Of a stretch of 64,000 nucleotides of DNA, positions 1 to 9,130 are shown one piece after another. Numbering within the stretch: the stretch's first letter is position 1; every line of letters starts with the position of its first letter. Origin of the DNA: Enterobacter hormaechei ATCC 49162 (GTDB lineage: Bacteria; Pseudomonadota; Gammaproteobacteria; Enterobacterales; Enterobacteriaceae); contig NZ_MKEQ01000001.1 of assembly GCF_001875655.1 (NCBI RefSeq), forward strand, positions 992,001 through 1,056,000. The letters run 5' to 3'. The notes under the pieces are model-generated. The model searched no databases, had not been told where the DNA came from, and worked only from the letters and a program-made list of their open reading frames with translations. The position numbers and the translations under genes were made by a program.

Positions 1-309
1 GTAAAAGGCGTTTCTCGGGTTATTCGCCTTCATCGTGTTATCGCTGTTGCCGGTGCGCGGGTTAACGCCACGAATATGGACGCCGGAAGAAATTTCCCCG
101 CGGCGGCGGCTTTTTTGAGTAACCACCACCACGTTTTTTTTCAGTTTTCCGGTGCGTACCGGTGCACGTGCGATCACTTCTTCCTTAAGCACTTCCGCGC
201 CGGCGCGCGTGGCATCACGAAGAACCTTATTGTTTTCAGCGCGGCTAAGCGCCTCCAGATCCTTTGCTATGTCATTTAACCCGGAAAAATCGAGGCTCGT
301 CTCAATCAT
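1..309 (-). CDS. HK97 gp10-like tail/head-tail protein, partial
   Basis: Reading leftward from an ATG at 309, the frame stays open for 103 codons to the window edge, so the C-terminus is missing. The translation begins MIETSLDFSGLNDIAKDLEA and contains APVRTGKLKKNV, the signature of the HK97 gp10 family, which acts at the head-tail interface or tail completion of siphoviruses. The ATG overlaps the TGA of the upstream connector gene as ATGA, indicating translational coupling. The position in the cluster agrees with HK97 gene order. Confidence 0.85.
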   Translation of the reverse strand, partial: MIETSLDFSGLNDIAKDLEALSRAENNKVLRDATRAGAEVLKEEVIARAPVRTGKLKKNVVVVTQKSRRRGEISSGVHIRGVNPRTGNSDNTMKANNPRNAFY

Positions 310-644
310 TTTTCAGCTCCCGTTTTGCAAAGAATTTCCAGGCGAGTGCCGGTCGAATTTGCTACCGGAGGACCGATGATATTTAGCACCTGGCCTTTAT
401 ACGGCCCGCTTAGCACTTCCAGACGAGAAGAGGCGTTCAGGTCAGCCCTGAAGCGCATCCATACGCGAATAGTTGCCTGCGCCGTCTCCACGCCGCCTGA
501 CAGCTGCTCTCTGCCGCTGATCCCCTTCACCTCGGCAGAAATCGGCCTGCCACCACTCCACGATTCAACCGGCTGGCCAGATGGATCACGCGAGGTTGTG
601 AAGGTGAGAATTTTTACCCGGTGCCTGAATCGTCCCGGTTCCAT
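306..644 (-). CDS. Phage head-tail adaptor (head closure)
   Basis: A 112-residue protein beginning MEPGRFRHRVKILTFTT. The small basic beta-rich sequence and its position directly after the gp6-like connector fit the SPP1 gp16/HK97 head-closure family, which seals the connector after DNA packaging. Its start shares its A with the upstream stop region and its stop overlaps the next gene by four bases, so the three connector genes form one coupled unit. Assignment rests on family resemblance plus synteny; no catalytic motif is expected. Confidence 0.8.
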   Translation of the reverse strand: MEPGRFRHRVKILTFTTSRDPSGQPVESWSGGRPISAEVKGISGREQLSGGVETAQATIRVWMRFRADLNASSRLEVLSGPYKGQVLNIIGPPVANSTGTRLEILCKTGAEK

Positions 645-970
645 CAGGAGCCCTCCTCTGATTCGGCTTTACCGCGCCAGTTGCGATGAATGAACATCAT
701 GCGTTCGGCGGCTGCATTCTCATAAAGCTGCACTTCGCTTTGTGCCGTCCGGTGTTCAAACATGTCAGCAAAGACAAGCAGAACGGCGCCCTTAACGGCG
801 GCAGGAATATCAGCCGCAACCTTCCATGCTGGTTCATCGCACCAGCGTATGCAGTAGTCAAAAGCGGCCTGGGCGTACAGCGTGATCAGCTCGTCCCTGT
901 CGTCTTCCTCAAACTCAATCTGCTGCTTAAACAGACTGAGGGAAATTACATCCAGAACATCTATCGCCAT
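644..970 (-). CDS. Phage head-tail connector, HK97 gp6-like
   Basis: A 108-residue, mostly helical acidic protein (MAIDVLDVISLSLFKQQIEF, then FDYCIRWCDEP). Such proteins form the ring that binds beneath the portal and starts the neck of the particle. It lies between the major capsid gene (33 bases upstream) and the head-closure gene, the usual position of the gp6-like connector in HK97-type clusters. Length is typical for the family. Confidence 0.8.
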   Translation of the reverse strand: MAIDVLDVISLSLFKQQIEFEEDDRDELITLYAQAAFDYCIRWCDEPAWKVAADIPAAVKGAVLLVFADMFEHRTAQSEVQLYENAAAERMMFIHRNWRGKAESEEGS

Positions 971-1003
971 ACGTTAAAAGGGCGGGTTTCCCCGCCCCCT
1001 CCA

Positions 1004-2161
1004 TCATGAGCCAGAAGAGAAGGTGCCCTTGATGATTGCTGTCGGGCGATAATGCGCCAGCGCCAGACGCTCTTCGCACAGGATGGTCAGCATGTTTTTC
1101 ACGAAGTTATCGCGGTCTTCACGGCTGACTTCCACGGTGGCATCCATGCGATCCCAGACCTGTGAGGCCATATCGAAACCACCTACGGTAAAGGTGCCGG
1201 CGGCCTGCGCCTTAGTCGGAACCACTGGCAGGCCCCACATGATGTTACTGGTGAAAGCCTGAGGACCACCGAAGATATAGCGGCCTTCATTGTCTTTCAG
1301 CAACGCGATGTTGTGCCAGTCGCGCGGGTTCAGGACGATACCGGAAGCGCTGAACTCAGACTCGGTCACCTGATAAATAGCGTGAGCGATAATGTCAGCG
1401 CGGGTGTCGCCGGTGGCATTCAGCGAGGTGTCATAGGCCGTTGCCACTTTGTTCAGCCCTTCCAGGTTATCCCCGGTACCGTCGCCGTTCAGCAGCTGGC
1501 CCTCTTCCTTCAGTGCCAGGCCGTACATGAGGCGGTTGTTAATGTAGGACTGAAGCATTGGCGCATCATCCATCACCTGACGTGATGCCTGCACCCAGTG
1601 CGCGATGGTCTTCACGTTCGCTGTTTGTTTGCTGAAGGTGATATCCGATTCTGGCTTCAGCGCTTTCTCTGCCACCACGTCGGCGTTATTGGTAAACACC
1701 TCTTCACGCACATATTCCAGAGCGTTACTGGAAATGCGGCCCTGAGCCAGCAGATCACGAATGGTAAGACGGCGCAGGCCTGGCATGATGATGCCTGGGA
1801 TCTGCATCGGCTGGATCAGTGAGCCAGCCGAATCAGCGTCACTGCCTAATGACTTGTTAAACGTTTTCGCGCCGAAGGTGCCCTGTTTACCGTCCCATGA
1901 CTTAATAAGCTCTTCAGCAGCCCGTTCAGAGAAGGATTTCTTCTCACCAGGATTCTCAGCGCCGGATGCCAGTTTCTGTTCCAGATCGAAGAGGCGAGTG
2001 CCGGATTTGGTCAGCTCTTCCTGTACTTTCATCAGGTCGGACTGCAACTGTTTAGAAACCTGCCCCGTGCTTTCGATTTCTGCTTTCTGCGCATCGAAAA
2101 GCTGGGTCATTTTCTGCTGGGATTCTTCGATAGCTTTTTGAATGAGAGCGAGTTCTGACAT
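1004..2161 (-). CDS. Major capsid protein, HK97 gp5 family
   Basis: 385 residues, the normal length for HK97-fold capsid proteins. Residues 1 to about 100 are a charged, coiled-coil-like delta domain (MSELALIQKAIEESQQKM...) which serves as scaffold and would be removed by the adjacent protease. The remainder is the HK97-fold shell domain, recognisable from SDADSAGSLIQPMQIPGI and LVRAREE-like features such as YVREEVFTNNADVVAEK. It lies two bases downstream of the protease gene. Whether this phage cross-links its capsid like HK97 cannot be judged by eye. Confidence 0.95.
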   Translation of the reverse strand: MSELALIQKAIEESQQKMTQLFDAQKAEIESTGQVSKQLQSDLMKVQEELTKSGTRLFDLEQKLASGAENPGEKKSFSERAAEELIKSWDGKQGTFGAKTFNKSLGSDADSAGSLIQPMQIPGIIMPGLRRLTIRDLLAQGRISSNALEYVREEVFTNNADVVAEKALKPESDITFSKQTANVKTIAHWVQASRQVMDDAPMLQSYINNRLMYGLALKEEGQLLNGDGTGDNLEGLNKVATAYDTSLNATGDTRADIIAHAIYQVTESEFSASGIVLNPRDWHNIALLKDNEGRYIFGGPQAFTSNIMWGLPVVPTKAQAAGTFTVGGFDMASQVWDRMDATVEVSREDRDNFVKNMLTILCEERLALAHYRPTAIIKGTFSSGS

Positions 2162-2163
2162 AA

Positions 2164-2841
2164 TTATTTACCTAAGTTAGAAGGGAAAGATTGGATGCTC
2201 TGAAGCAGAGCTTTGATTTGTGCTTCGTTTCCGTCGCCCTCGGACTCGCTCCGAATCGCTGACTTAAACCGGGCAATTAGCCCAACTGCCTGTGATTTGG
2301 TGAGGCCGACTGAATCCCTCAGCCAGTTCTCCACATCACGGATCGTTTCAATGCCGTCGACACTTTTCATGGCTGCAATGCCGGCCTGTTCGTTGGCCGG
2401 GAAAGTGCAGACGCTTATTTCACGCAGTGCCTGGACATTCTTGAAAATTCGACCGGTGGGAATGGTGGTGTAATCATCTTTTGCAACGGAAAAGCCAACC
2501 GACATGCCCTCAACCGTACCGTGCTGCATTGCAGCTTTAAGATCAGTGGCCCCGCTGTGCCCTGGCGTTAGTTGACCGCGCACATACAGCCCTTTTTGGT
2601 CTTCTTCCAGGTTGTCCCATTTTCCAACTGGCAGTTCCCACGTCCTGTGGTTAAAAAACATCGCCACTTTTCGGGTCTGGTTTGCCAGTGCGTTTTTAAA
2701 CGCCCCGGGAAGAATGATGTCGCCATCGGAATCAGTGTTATTAAAGACAGAGGCATATCCTTCAAAGATCCCCTGCTTTCCGTCACCGGTGAATTTGATT
2801 TCTGTCTCGTCGAAAGAGAGCGTTTTTACAATTTCAGGCAT
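2164..2841 (-). CDS. HK97-family prohead protease
   Basis: A 225-residue serine protease of the U35/HK97 gp4 type, which is packaged in the prohead and cleaves the capsid delta domain during maturation. Visible family features are GIFEGYASVFNNTDSDGD near the N-terminus, FFNHRTWELPVGKW with the expected histidine, and GTVEGMSVGFSV with the expected serine. The frame could also start at an ATG at 2853. I chose 2841 (MPEIVKTLSF) because a G-rich Shine-Dalgarno-like run lies just upstream. It sits between portal and capsid genes as expected. Confidence 0.9.
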   Translation of the reverse strand: MPEIVKTLSFDETEIKFTGDGKQGIFEGYASVFNNTDSDGDIILPGAFKNALANQTRKVAMFFNHRTWELPVGKWDNLEEDQKGLYVRGQLTPGHSGATDLKAAMQHGTVEGMSVGFSVAKDDYTTIPTGRIFKNVQALREISVCTFPANEQAGIAAMKSVDGIETIRDVENWLRDSVGLTKSQAVGLIARFKSAIRSESEGDGNEAQIKALLQSIQSFPSNLGK

Positions 2842-2858
2842 TACGGCCCCCATAAAAA

Positions 2859-4133
2859 TTAAGCCCCGTCATTACGGGGCTCTTTGTTGGTTCCTAAGTC
2901 GGTGATCGGCACGTATTGCGCCTGTCGCATTGCCACATCGCCACCAGGTAATGGAGGCATGTTGTCAGTTCGACGCATCTCGTTAATGGTGCGGAGCCCA
3001 GATTCGCCCATTGCCTTCATAAAGGCTGCGCGGGATGCAGAATCGCCCCTTAACAGACCATCAAGATTATGCTCAGCGTGAATCCGGCCAACATCCTTAG
3101 CCGGGATAAGCCAACGCTGAATGCTGTTTTCCCACCGGGAGATATAGGGCTGTAGTGTGTACTGTAGAAACCCGAGATTTTGCTGCTCGATGCCTGAGCC
3201 CCAGCTCGTTGACTTCTCCACATCGCCGACAAGGTGAGGCGGTACGCCAAAGAATCGCGCCAGCTCGCTAACCTGGAATTTTCGGGACGCCATCATCTCG
3301 GCATCCTGTGGCGTTACGCCGATAGGTGAGGTGGTAAATCCTGCTTCCAGAATCCAGAGCCTTTTTTTTACAGGCCCGCCGGCGATCTCTTTAAAGTTCT
3401 CTTCAAGCTGATTTCGCTGTGGTTCGGTTAGAACTCTGTCTCCGGTCATGAGAATTTGCGGAGACTTGGCGCCATTAGCAAAGAAATCACGTTGCTGATC
3501 CTCCATCGCCACCGCCACCCCTGCCGATTTACAGGCAAAAGCAATTGGTGACAGGCCGACCAGCCCGGTGAATCCGAAGCCTTTAAGGTGAAAAATCTCT
3601 CTCTGCGAAAAGTCGGCGTATTCGCTGTCTCGCTGATAGCGATAAACCACTTTTTTTCCGACAAGTTTCACATCCATACTGGCTGATTGAAGCGGGAGAA
3701 GGCTTATCACGTCACCCGCACTGTTGCGGTCAATCAGTGCATACGCGTTACCGAAGAAACAGAGCTGCATTGTCATGGCCTCCCTGAATTCCTGAGCGGT
3801 CATGTACTGATTCGGTGAGTAGCGCAGCAGTCGCGCCAGTGGATTGCTCAAATCCACTTTTTTACGGTTGTCATTCTGGTCTGTTTCGAAGACATCAAGC
3901 GGTAAGCATGCCGTGAGCGTTGAAATCAGGCTCACGCAGCGCCACACAGTCGAAATTTGCAGTATCCGTTCATCGTTAATGGATGAATCGCCCAGGTGTC
4001 CGTGGGCCGAAACAGGCCCCGTCTGTGAGCCCTGATTTGGGGTGACTAAACGCCCGCCGACAAACCAGGACTGAAGCTTTGCCCACCAGCCGTTATTGGT
4101 TCGCAGGTCAATTGTGTATTTAGGTTCTTCCAT
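2859..4133 (-). CDS. Phage portal protein, HK97 family
   Basis: 424 residues. Portal rings form the DNA entry and exit pore at one capsid vertex. Family features are INDERILQISTVWRCVSLIS, TAQEFREAMTMQLCFFGNAY and ELARFFGVPPHLVGD with the following WGSGIEQQNLGFLQYTLQPY, typical of HK97 gp3. The ATG at 4133 overlaps the terminase TGA by one base (TGATG). A GTG one codon earlier is possible but unnecessary. No damage is seen. Confidence 0.95.
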   Translation of the reverse strand: MEEPKYTIDLRTNNGWWAKLQSWFVGGRLVTPNQGSQTGPVSAHGHLGDSSINDERILQISTVWRCVSLISTLTACLPLDVFETDQNDNRKKVDLSNPLARLLRYSPNQYMTAQEFREAMTMQLCFFGNAYALIDRNSAGDVISLLPLQSASMDVKLVGKKVVYRYQRDSEYADFSQREIFHLKGFGFTGLVGLSPIAFACKSAGVAVAMEDQQRDFFANGAKSPQILMTGDRVLTEPQRNQLEENFKEIAGGPVKKRLWILEAGFTTSPIGVTPQDAEMMASRKFQVSELARFFGVPPHLVGDVEKSTSWGSGIEQQNLGFLQYTLQPYISRWENSIQRWLIPAKDVGRIHAEHNLDGLLRGDSASRAAFMKAMGESGLRTINEMRRTDNMPPLPGGDVAMRQAQYVPITDLGTNKEPRNDGA

Positions 4134-5647
4134 CACATGCTCAGCGGTCGGAAAATGAAGTCATCGAAGTCACCACCTTGTTCGGTAACTTCCCCATTAG
4201 CAGCACCAACGGACATCGTCATTGCGACCATGCCATCAATACGGCCCGTTGCTTTGGATTTATCCAGCTTACGGTTGCCAGCGGCATCTTTTACGATCAC
4301 CGCGTTCCAGGCACACATCGTTAATACCGGGTGCATGCCATGCCTCACCCGCCCGTTCAGCATCAGTGACTCAAGGGTGTCTACAGCTGGGCCCATATCC
4401 TTAAAACCCTGCCCAAATTCTACCAATGGAAGGTTCAGGCCGATGTCGTCAGCTTCTTTCCTGAACTGATCAATTCGCCAGCGGTCGAAGGCCATCGAGG
4501 TAATGTCGAAATCGCCAATAATTTCAGCGATGTCGGCAACCACGAATGAGTAATCGACGGAAGCACCTGGAGTGGTACGCAGAAGTCCCTCTCCTGCCCA
4601 TACGTCATACGGTGCACGGTCTGTTTTTGACCTTGCTCCCAGCGTCTTTTCAGGTGTCCAGAAGAACGGGAAGATATCCCAGATGCCATCTTCTGCTTCA
4701 CCAGCGATAACCAGCGCCGTTAAGTCATTCCTTGCTGAAAGATCCAGCCCCGCGTACCACTTCCTCGGCGTATTAACCGGCATGCCGCCGCACAGCTCCC
4801 ACACGCTGCGGGAGATAAACGGTGATACGGTGGAAACGCGCTGGTTCAGGTTGAGGTTGCGGAATGTGTTCTCGAAGCTCGGCATTCGCGAGGCCATTTC
4901 AGCCTGGCGCGCCATGTCTTTTTCGGAACGGAAGGTTCCTAGCGCCGGGTTCGCGGCAAGCCAGGATTCTCGCTTACTGATATCAGCGTCTTTTGGCGCT
5001 TCGTAAACGTGGCAGACAATGTGCGGATCTTTCGATTTGACCGCATCATCAATCCAGATGCTTAACAGATCGGCGTCGTTCGCCGCCTGAGTGCTGATAA
5101 CTATCAGTAGCGGATTCTCATGCGCGCCTTGGGCTGTGGTGATCGCATCGATAAAATCATCCTGCGGCCCCCTTACCTGCCCGGTTTCGTCCAGAATCGC
5201 CAGAACAGGCGACAGGCCGTGCGTGGTTTTACCCTCAGCAGATAACGCCTTATATTCGACATTACACGGCAGCCCGATCAGCTTTTTGCCGCTGGGCGTG
5301 ATGTGCACAATCTCCTGCAACTTCGGGTTCAGGTTGACCATCTTCACCGCCAGGTTGAAAACGATGGATGCCTGTTCCCGGCTCAAAGCGCCACTGACGA
5401 TCTGGGTATTCTGTACCGCTTCTGGCCCCACCAGATGCGCCAGCAGGATGCCGGCTATCAGCCCCGTCTTGCCGTTTTTTCGGGCGATGCTCAGTATCGC
5501 TTTATCGGTACCGACTGGATTGTCGTAAACCGCCAGGATGAATTCTTTCTGGAAGGGGTCAAGCCGCATGGCCTTACCGAGAAGTTTGCCTTCCGGCACA
5601 ATGCAAAAGCGCTCAATGAACGCTATTACACGCTCACCTCGCGTCAT
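4133..5647 (-). CDS. Terminase large subunit
   Basis: 504 residues, the packaging ATPase/nuclease motor of the HK97/Terminase_1 family. The Walker A-like segment SIARKNGKTG lies at residues 53-62 and the Walker B/catalytic acids ILDE at about 151-154. The C-terminal nuclease domain is recognisable from AGLDLSARNDLTALV, which carries the first metal-binding aspartate. It starts 6 bases after the small subunit and ends overlapping the portal gene. Full length and intact. Confidence 0.95.
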   Translation of the reverse strand: MTRGERVIAFIERFCIVPEGKLLGKAMRLDPFQKEFILAVYDNPVGTDKAILSIARKNGKTGLIAGILLAHLVGPEAVQNTQIVSGALSREQASIVFNLAVKMVNLNPKLQEIVHITPSGKKLIGLPCNVEYKALSAEGKTTHGLSPVLAILDETGQVRGPQDDFIDAITTAQGAHENPLLIVISTQAANDADLLSIWIDDAVKSKDPHIVCHVYEAPKDADISKRESWLAANPALGTFRSEKDMARQAEMASRMPSFENTFRNLNLNQRVSTVSPFISRSVWELCGGMPVNTPRKWYAGLDLSARNDLTALVIAGEAEDGIWDIFPFFWTPEKTLGARSKTDRAPYDVWAGEGLLRTTPGASVDYSFVVADIAEIIGDFDITSMAFDRWRIDQFRKEADDIGLNLPLVEFGQGFKDMGPAVDTLESLMLNGRVRHGMHPVLTMCAWNAVIVKDAAGNRKLDKSKATGRIDGMVAMTMSVGAANGEVTEQGGDFDDFIFRPLSM

Positions 5648-5653
5648 AGTCTG

Positions 5654-6139
5654 TTATCCGTGCTTGGGAAAGGCGATCAGGTTGTCGTCCTGGTCCTGAT
5701 GCCCGTTTTTGGTATTCCGTGCATCACGATCGTTCTGATTACGTTTCTTCTGGTCGCGACTTTCGCCGTTGGTTGCGTGGGAATGGATCTGGAGGTCGCG
5801 GCGCTGAGCCAGGATAGTTCGTTGTAGCTCAACAATTTGCTTGCGGAGGTCTTTAATAAGGCCTTCGTCTCGCTCCTCCCCGCGTATACGCTCTTCTTTG
5901 CGTAAATCCTTGCGTAAAACGGTGATATAGAGCTGATTATTAGCAAGTTCTACGGCGGCCAGCAGGTCGGCAGGCGTCCAGCTGTCCAGAGCTTTCGATC
6001 TGATATTGTCATGCCAGAATGGTTCGGCTTTTTTCTCCAAACCTGCATGGGACGGCGGATCGATGGTGTCCACAGCTGCATTTTTCATGGCCTGAACCGC
6101 TGCCGCCGAACTGTCGGAACGGGTTCGTTTATCTGCCAT
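5654..6139 (-). CDS. Terminase small subunit
   Basis: 161 residues with a disordered basic N-terminus (MADKRTRSDSSAAAV), a conserved FWHDNIRSKALDSWTPADLL segment, and a highly charged C-terminal coiled-coil region (about residues 80-130) with a very polar tail. This is the layout of P27/HK97 gp1-type small terminases, which recognise the cos or pac site and recruit the large subunit. The DNA site it recognises should be close upstream in the 180-base gap before 6323, but I could not define it. Confidence 0.75.
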   Translation of the reverse strand: MADKRTRSDSSAAAVQAMKNAAVDTIDPPSHAGLEKKAEPFWHDNIRSKALDSWTPADLLAAVELANNQLYITVLRKDLRKEERIRGEERDEGLIKDLRKQIVELQRTILAQRRDLQIHSHATNGESRDQKKRNQNDRDARNTKNGHQDQDDNLIAFPKHG

Positions 6140-6322
6140 ATGTCAACACCTTAAAACTAAAAAAATCGGGTTAGCGTTAAAATCAAACTTTGGCGGCGGT
6201 CATTTGGGGCAAAGGTTTTGAAGATTTGATCCCCCCCCTGCCCTGATGCGATTCATTCTCATTTGATATCATTGCATTTGAAATGATTTCACATGATAGG
6301 TAATCGACTTGCCGCCGCCGCG

Positions 6323-6526
6323 CTATGCCGAATGTTTGTCTACCTGTTCGAGTTTCTGATCGCCTTTCCCGTACTCGGACCACACATGCCCTGAGACGGT
6401 CAGTGTCGGTACGTTCTCGCCCACGGTGTGGGAGAACTGGATAGACGTTACGTGCTTCATCTCCACGCCATCAATCGCCAGATGAACAAACTTACCGTCT
6501 CGGTATTCAATGATGAGGTCTTTCAT
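6323..6526 (-). CDS. Small phage protein of unknown function
   Basis: 67 residues (MKDLIIEYRDGKFVHLAIDG...). No domain recognised; predicted mainly beta-structured (alternating hydrophobics, HVTSIQFSHTV). Its ATG overlaps the HNH gene stop by one base (TGATG), so it is translationally coupled to the endonuclease and probably real. The 184 bases between it and the terminase hold a C-run (about 6229-6236) and no convincing gene. Confidence 0.6.
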   Translation of the reverse strand: MKDLIIEYRDGKFVHLAIDGVEMKHVTSIQFSHTVGENVPTLTVSGHVWSEYGKGDQKLEQVDKHSA

Positions 6527-6867
6527 TACGTGCTCCAGTGAGACGCAGGATCGAGCGGGTAGCCGTTGGCATCACAGCCTATTACCGCGCCGCTCTTCTC
6601 CATTCTCTGTTTCGTTGAGTCATGATGCGCTTTGCACAGTGGCTGCCAGTTTTCTTTACTCCAGAACAGGAGCTGTGCTTTCGATATGGCCAGCGGGTTA
6701 CCTGACTTAAGCGCATCTTTGAGTTTGTGGGGCTCGATATGGTCAACCACCGTTGCTGGGGTTATGCGCCCCTGCTGCTCGCACATCACACACAGTGGGT
6801 GCTGCTGGAGAAAACGCAGACGGGCCTTATCCCATCGGCTGCCATATACACGGGGCTCTTTGTTCAT
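6526..6867 (-). CDS. HNH endonuclease
   Basis: 113 residues. The zinc-binding HNH signature is clear: CVMCEQQGRITPATVVDHIE (paired cysteines and the catalytic DH), then NWQPLCKAHHDSTK (N and final HxxxH-like part). In HK97-type phages an HNH protein next to terminase cooperates with it in cos cleavage and packaging, which fits this position 0.4 kb upstream of terS. The start at 6867 has a GGAG motif 6 bases upstream and an ATGA overlap with the preceding gene. The longer start at 6879 is less likely. Confidence 0.9.
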   Translation of the reverse strand: MNKEPRVYGSRWDKARLRFLQQHPLCVMCEQQGRITPATVVDHIEPHKLKDALKSGNPLAISKAQLLFWSKENWQPLCKAHHDSTKQRMEKSGAVIGCDANGYPLDPASHWST

Positions 6868-7454
6868 GCCAGTCTCCATGCACTGCGGCGTTCTGTCCTC
6901 GGCTCATTGTCAGGGTGACGCTCAACCGCCGGCATGTCGGCGTGATCCACCAGCGAGTAACACGGATAAATTACCCTGCCACCGAACGCCTCACCGACGG
7001 CGTAATCAGCTGCCAGCGTTTTATTCCATGCGCTGAGCATGCGCGCCAGCCTGCCCTGAGGAGGGCTATAACATACCCCGTGAATCAGCTTGCTTAATAC
7101 GATGTGGTCACCGCAGACGCGATCCGCATCCACCAGCATTCCGGCTATCTCTTTCTGATACTGCGGCGGTCGGCCCGTACCGAGATAAAAGCTCAGCATG
7201 TCATCAGGGAAGCGCACCAGCCAGTCAGTTACCTTTTCGGTGAATCCCTGCACCGGTAGCGCGTCGTCTTCCAGCACGACTACCCGGCAAGGTTGCTCAG
7301 CAGCCCATTCAAGCGCGCGTCGGTGATTCCAGTTCGCGCCGTGGTTACCGTCATCAATAAGCAGATGGGCATCCAGCATCGCAGCGAGACGTTGTGCATG
7401 ACCCATCCGGGTGTGGTGACCAACAACAACAAACCTCACTTGTGGCGAAACCAT
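6864..7454 (-). CDS. Putative glycosyltransferase (GT25-like)
   Basis: 196 residues. The segment CRVVVLEDDALPVQGF looks like the nucleotide-sugar and metal-binding acidic motif of GT-A enzymes of the LPS/GT25 type; upstream NHRRALEWAAEQP and downstream SFYLGTGRPP also fit. Its substrate is unknown. It overlaps the larger glycosyltransferase gene by 19 bases and the HNH gene by 4, so all three are probably co-expressed with the late genes. Possible roles are glycosylation of virion proteins or of DNA. Confidence 0.65.
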   Translation of the reverse strand: MVSPQVRFVVVGHHTRMGHAQRLAAMLDAHLLIDDGNHGANWNHRRALEWAAEQPCRVVVLEDDALPVQGFTEKVTDWLVRFPDDMLSFYLGTGRPPQYQKEIAGMLVDADRVCGDHIVLSKLIHGVCYSPPQGRLARMLSAWNKTLAADYAVGEAFGGRVIYPCYSLVDHADMPAVERHPDNEPRTERRSAWRLA

Positions 7455-8893
7455 GCAACCTCCTTCCCGAATCCATCTGTTTTAAAGATGGTGTGCACCT
7501 TAGGACCGGTAACGATGCGATCTCCGAAAGACTTTGCAGCCATACCGAAAGCACCCATATCCACCAGCGTTGCGGGTGCTGTCTCCATCTTCCAGAAGCG
7601 ATGGCTCTCTATCCGGTAGTAAAGGCGGATGATCCGGTGTGCAAACTCCATGACGTCTTCACGGCTGCCACCAAGCAGACCAGCATTAAGCAAAGGTTCG
7701 TCGCGGTGCTGCTTCAGAAATTGTTGGTATGCACTGCCGTGGTGATTGACCGTCATCCATTCGTCGGCATACGTCTTGTGCTCTGAGCCAACGTAAATTT
7801 TACCCGGCTCCATTTCTGCCCAGGGCTCTCGCAACATTTCGACGTCAGTACCGTCCGTACACCAGACAAGGTGGTACTCAGGATGCGAACGTAGAAATTG
7901 ATAAATGTGAAGCCAGCGAGCAAAGTAAGGGCTCATGCCCACCAGCGGGACTTCAACCAGATCGGCACCAGTTGGCGACTCTTTTAATTCGTCAGCCAGG
8001 ACAATCGGCAACGCGCCGGATATAGAGTCCGCCCAAACCTGAAGAGCCTGCGGGTCAGGCTTCATTTTTCCGCCGCGCTGTGGGTCTGGCTGACTCGTAA
8101 GCAGCGTCGTAATCACCAGATTCGGATTGGTACTGTATGAAGCGAATCCGGTATAACCACTATCCCGCCGGCCGTTGAATATTCCGACGTTTCGTTTCAC
8201 CAGTGCTTCACGGTCAGGCCGGGGAATAGAGCGCGTCCCCTCTTCATGCTCATCCATGGAGTGAATCAGCTTTTCAGAGCCGACCACATCAGCGAACGCC
8301 CAGGTCGATAACCCGGCGTTGTGAATGCGCAGCGCCAGATCGGGATGTTCGTACATGCCGCGACCGTATACCCGATCGAAACCGCCAACCTTCTCGATAG
8401 CGCTGCGGTGGTAATACAGCATCACGCCGCGCTGCCCGGTGTATGCGATGTGCTTATCATCCCTGTACAGGATCGCCATATCCTTCAGCTTATTCGTTCC
8501 TGCCAGATCGAGAAACTGGTAAGCAAGGTGCGGTTCGGGTGATTCGATGTATGGCAAGTGCCAGTTATCAGCGATGGGCCAGGCGTCATCGTCCCACAGG
8601 AAGAGATGCTCACACCCGGCGTCCATCAGCGCGGTTAAACTGGCGTTCTTCGATGCAACAATGCCGAGTGATGTTTCATGGCGAAGCAGCTGCACGCCGT
8701 TAGGCACTACTGCGGCAGGTTTCGAACCATCATCTACAACCACCACCAGCGCGCCGGCTGGCAGGTGCCTCAGATGCTGTTCGAGTGAACGTTTTAAAAC
8801 GTCTGCGCGCTGATGTGTCGAAATGGCAATGCCAATCCGTGACGCTGAAGCGCAGGCAGGCACAAACGGGACACCATCAATAGTGACCTGCAT
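7436..8893 (-). CDS. Two-domain glycosyltransferase, GT2 N-terminal half
   Basis: 485 residues. Residues about 20-260 form a GT2-type domain: IGIAISTHQRADVLKRSL, VVVVDDGS, a metal-binding HLFLWDDDAWP near residue 107, and the acceptor-side motif MYEHPDLALRIHNAG. Residues about 260-485 are a second domain I do not recognise, with VWCTDGTDVEMLREPW carrying an acidic DGTD motif, perhaps a second glycosyltransferase fold. There is no signal peptide or membrane segment, so it should act in the cytoplasm. It is the first gene of the GT-GT-HNH cassette between lysis and packaging genes. Confidence 0.75.
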   Translation of the reverse strand: MQVTIDGVPFVPACASASRIGIAISTHQRADVLKRSLEQHLRHLPAGALVVVVDDGSKPAAVVPNGVQLLRHETSLGIVASKNASLTALMDAGCEHLFLWDDDAWPIADNWHLPYIESPEPHLAYQFLDLAGTNKLKDMAILYRDDKHIAYTGQRGVMLYYHRSAIEKVGGFDRVYGRGMYEHPDLALRIHNAGLSTWAFADVVGSEKLIHSMDEHEEGTRSIPRPDREALVKRNVGIFNGRRDSGYTGFASYSTNPNLVITTLLTSQPDPQRGGKMKPDPQALQVWADSISGALPIVLADELKESPTGADLVEVPLVGMSPYFARWLHIYQFLRSHPEYHLVWCTDGTDVEMLREPWAEMEPGKIYVGSEHKTYADEWMTVNHHGSAYQQFLKQHRDEPLLNAGLLGGSREDVMEFAHRIIRLYYRIESHRFWKMETAPATLVDMGAFGMAAKSFGDRIVTGPKVHTIFKTDGFGKEVAWFRHK

Positions 8894-9130
8894 TTGATTT
8901 CCTTTTAGACGTGAGCCTGTCGCACAGCAAAGCCGCCGAAAGTTATCGGTTTGCCCAGGCTCACAGCTGAAAGACTTTCTTTGATGTGCGCGTGCGATGC
9001 GCTTAATGTGATTTATTGAGAAAAACGAACCTGCTTCAAATTTCCAAATAAAAACTCATTAATATCAATGTATAAAAATCCGCGAGGATGTATTTTAAAA
9101 CGCCAAACACTAATAATCAGAGGAATCAAA

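Noticed and set aside
6183..6383. 66-codon frame between terminase and the small phage gene
   Set aside because: It crosses a C-run, overlaps the real 67-residue gene and has no ribosome site or protein-like sequence.
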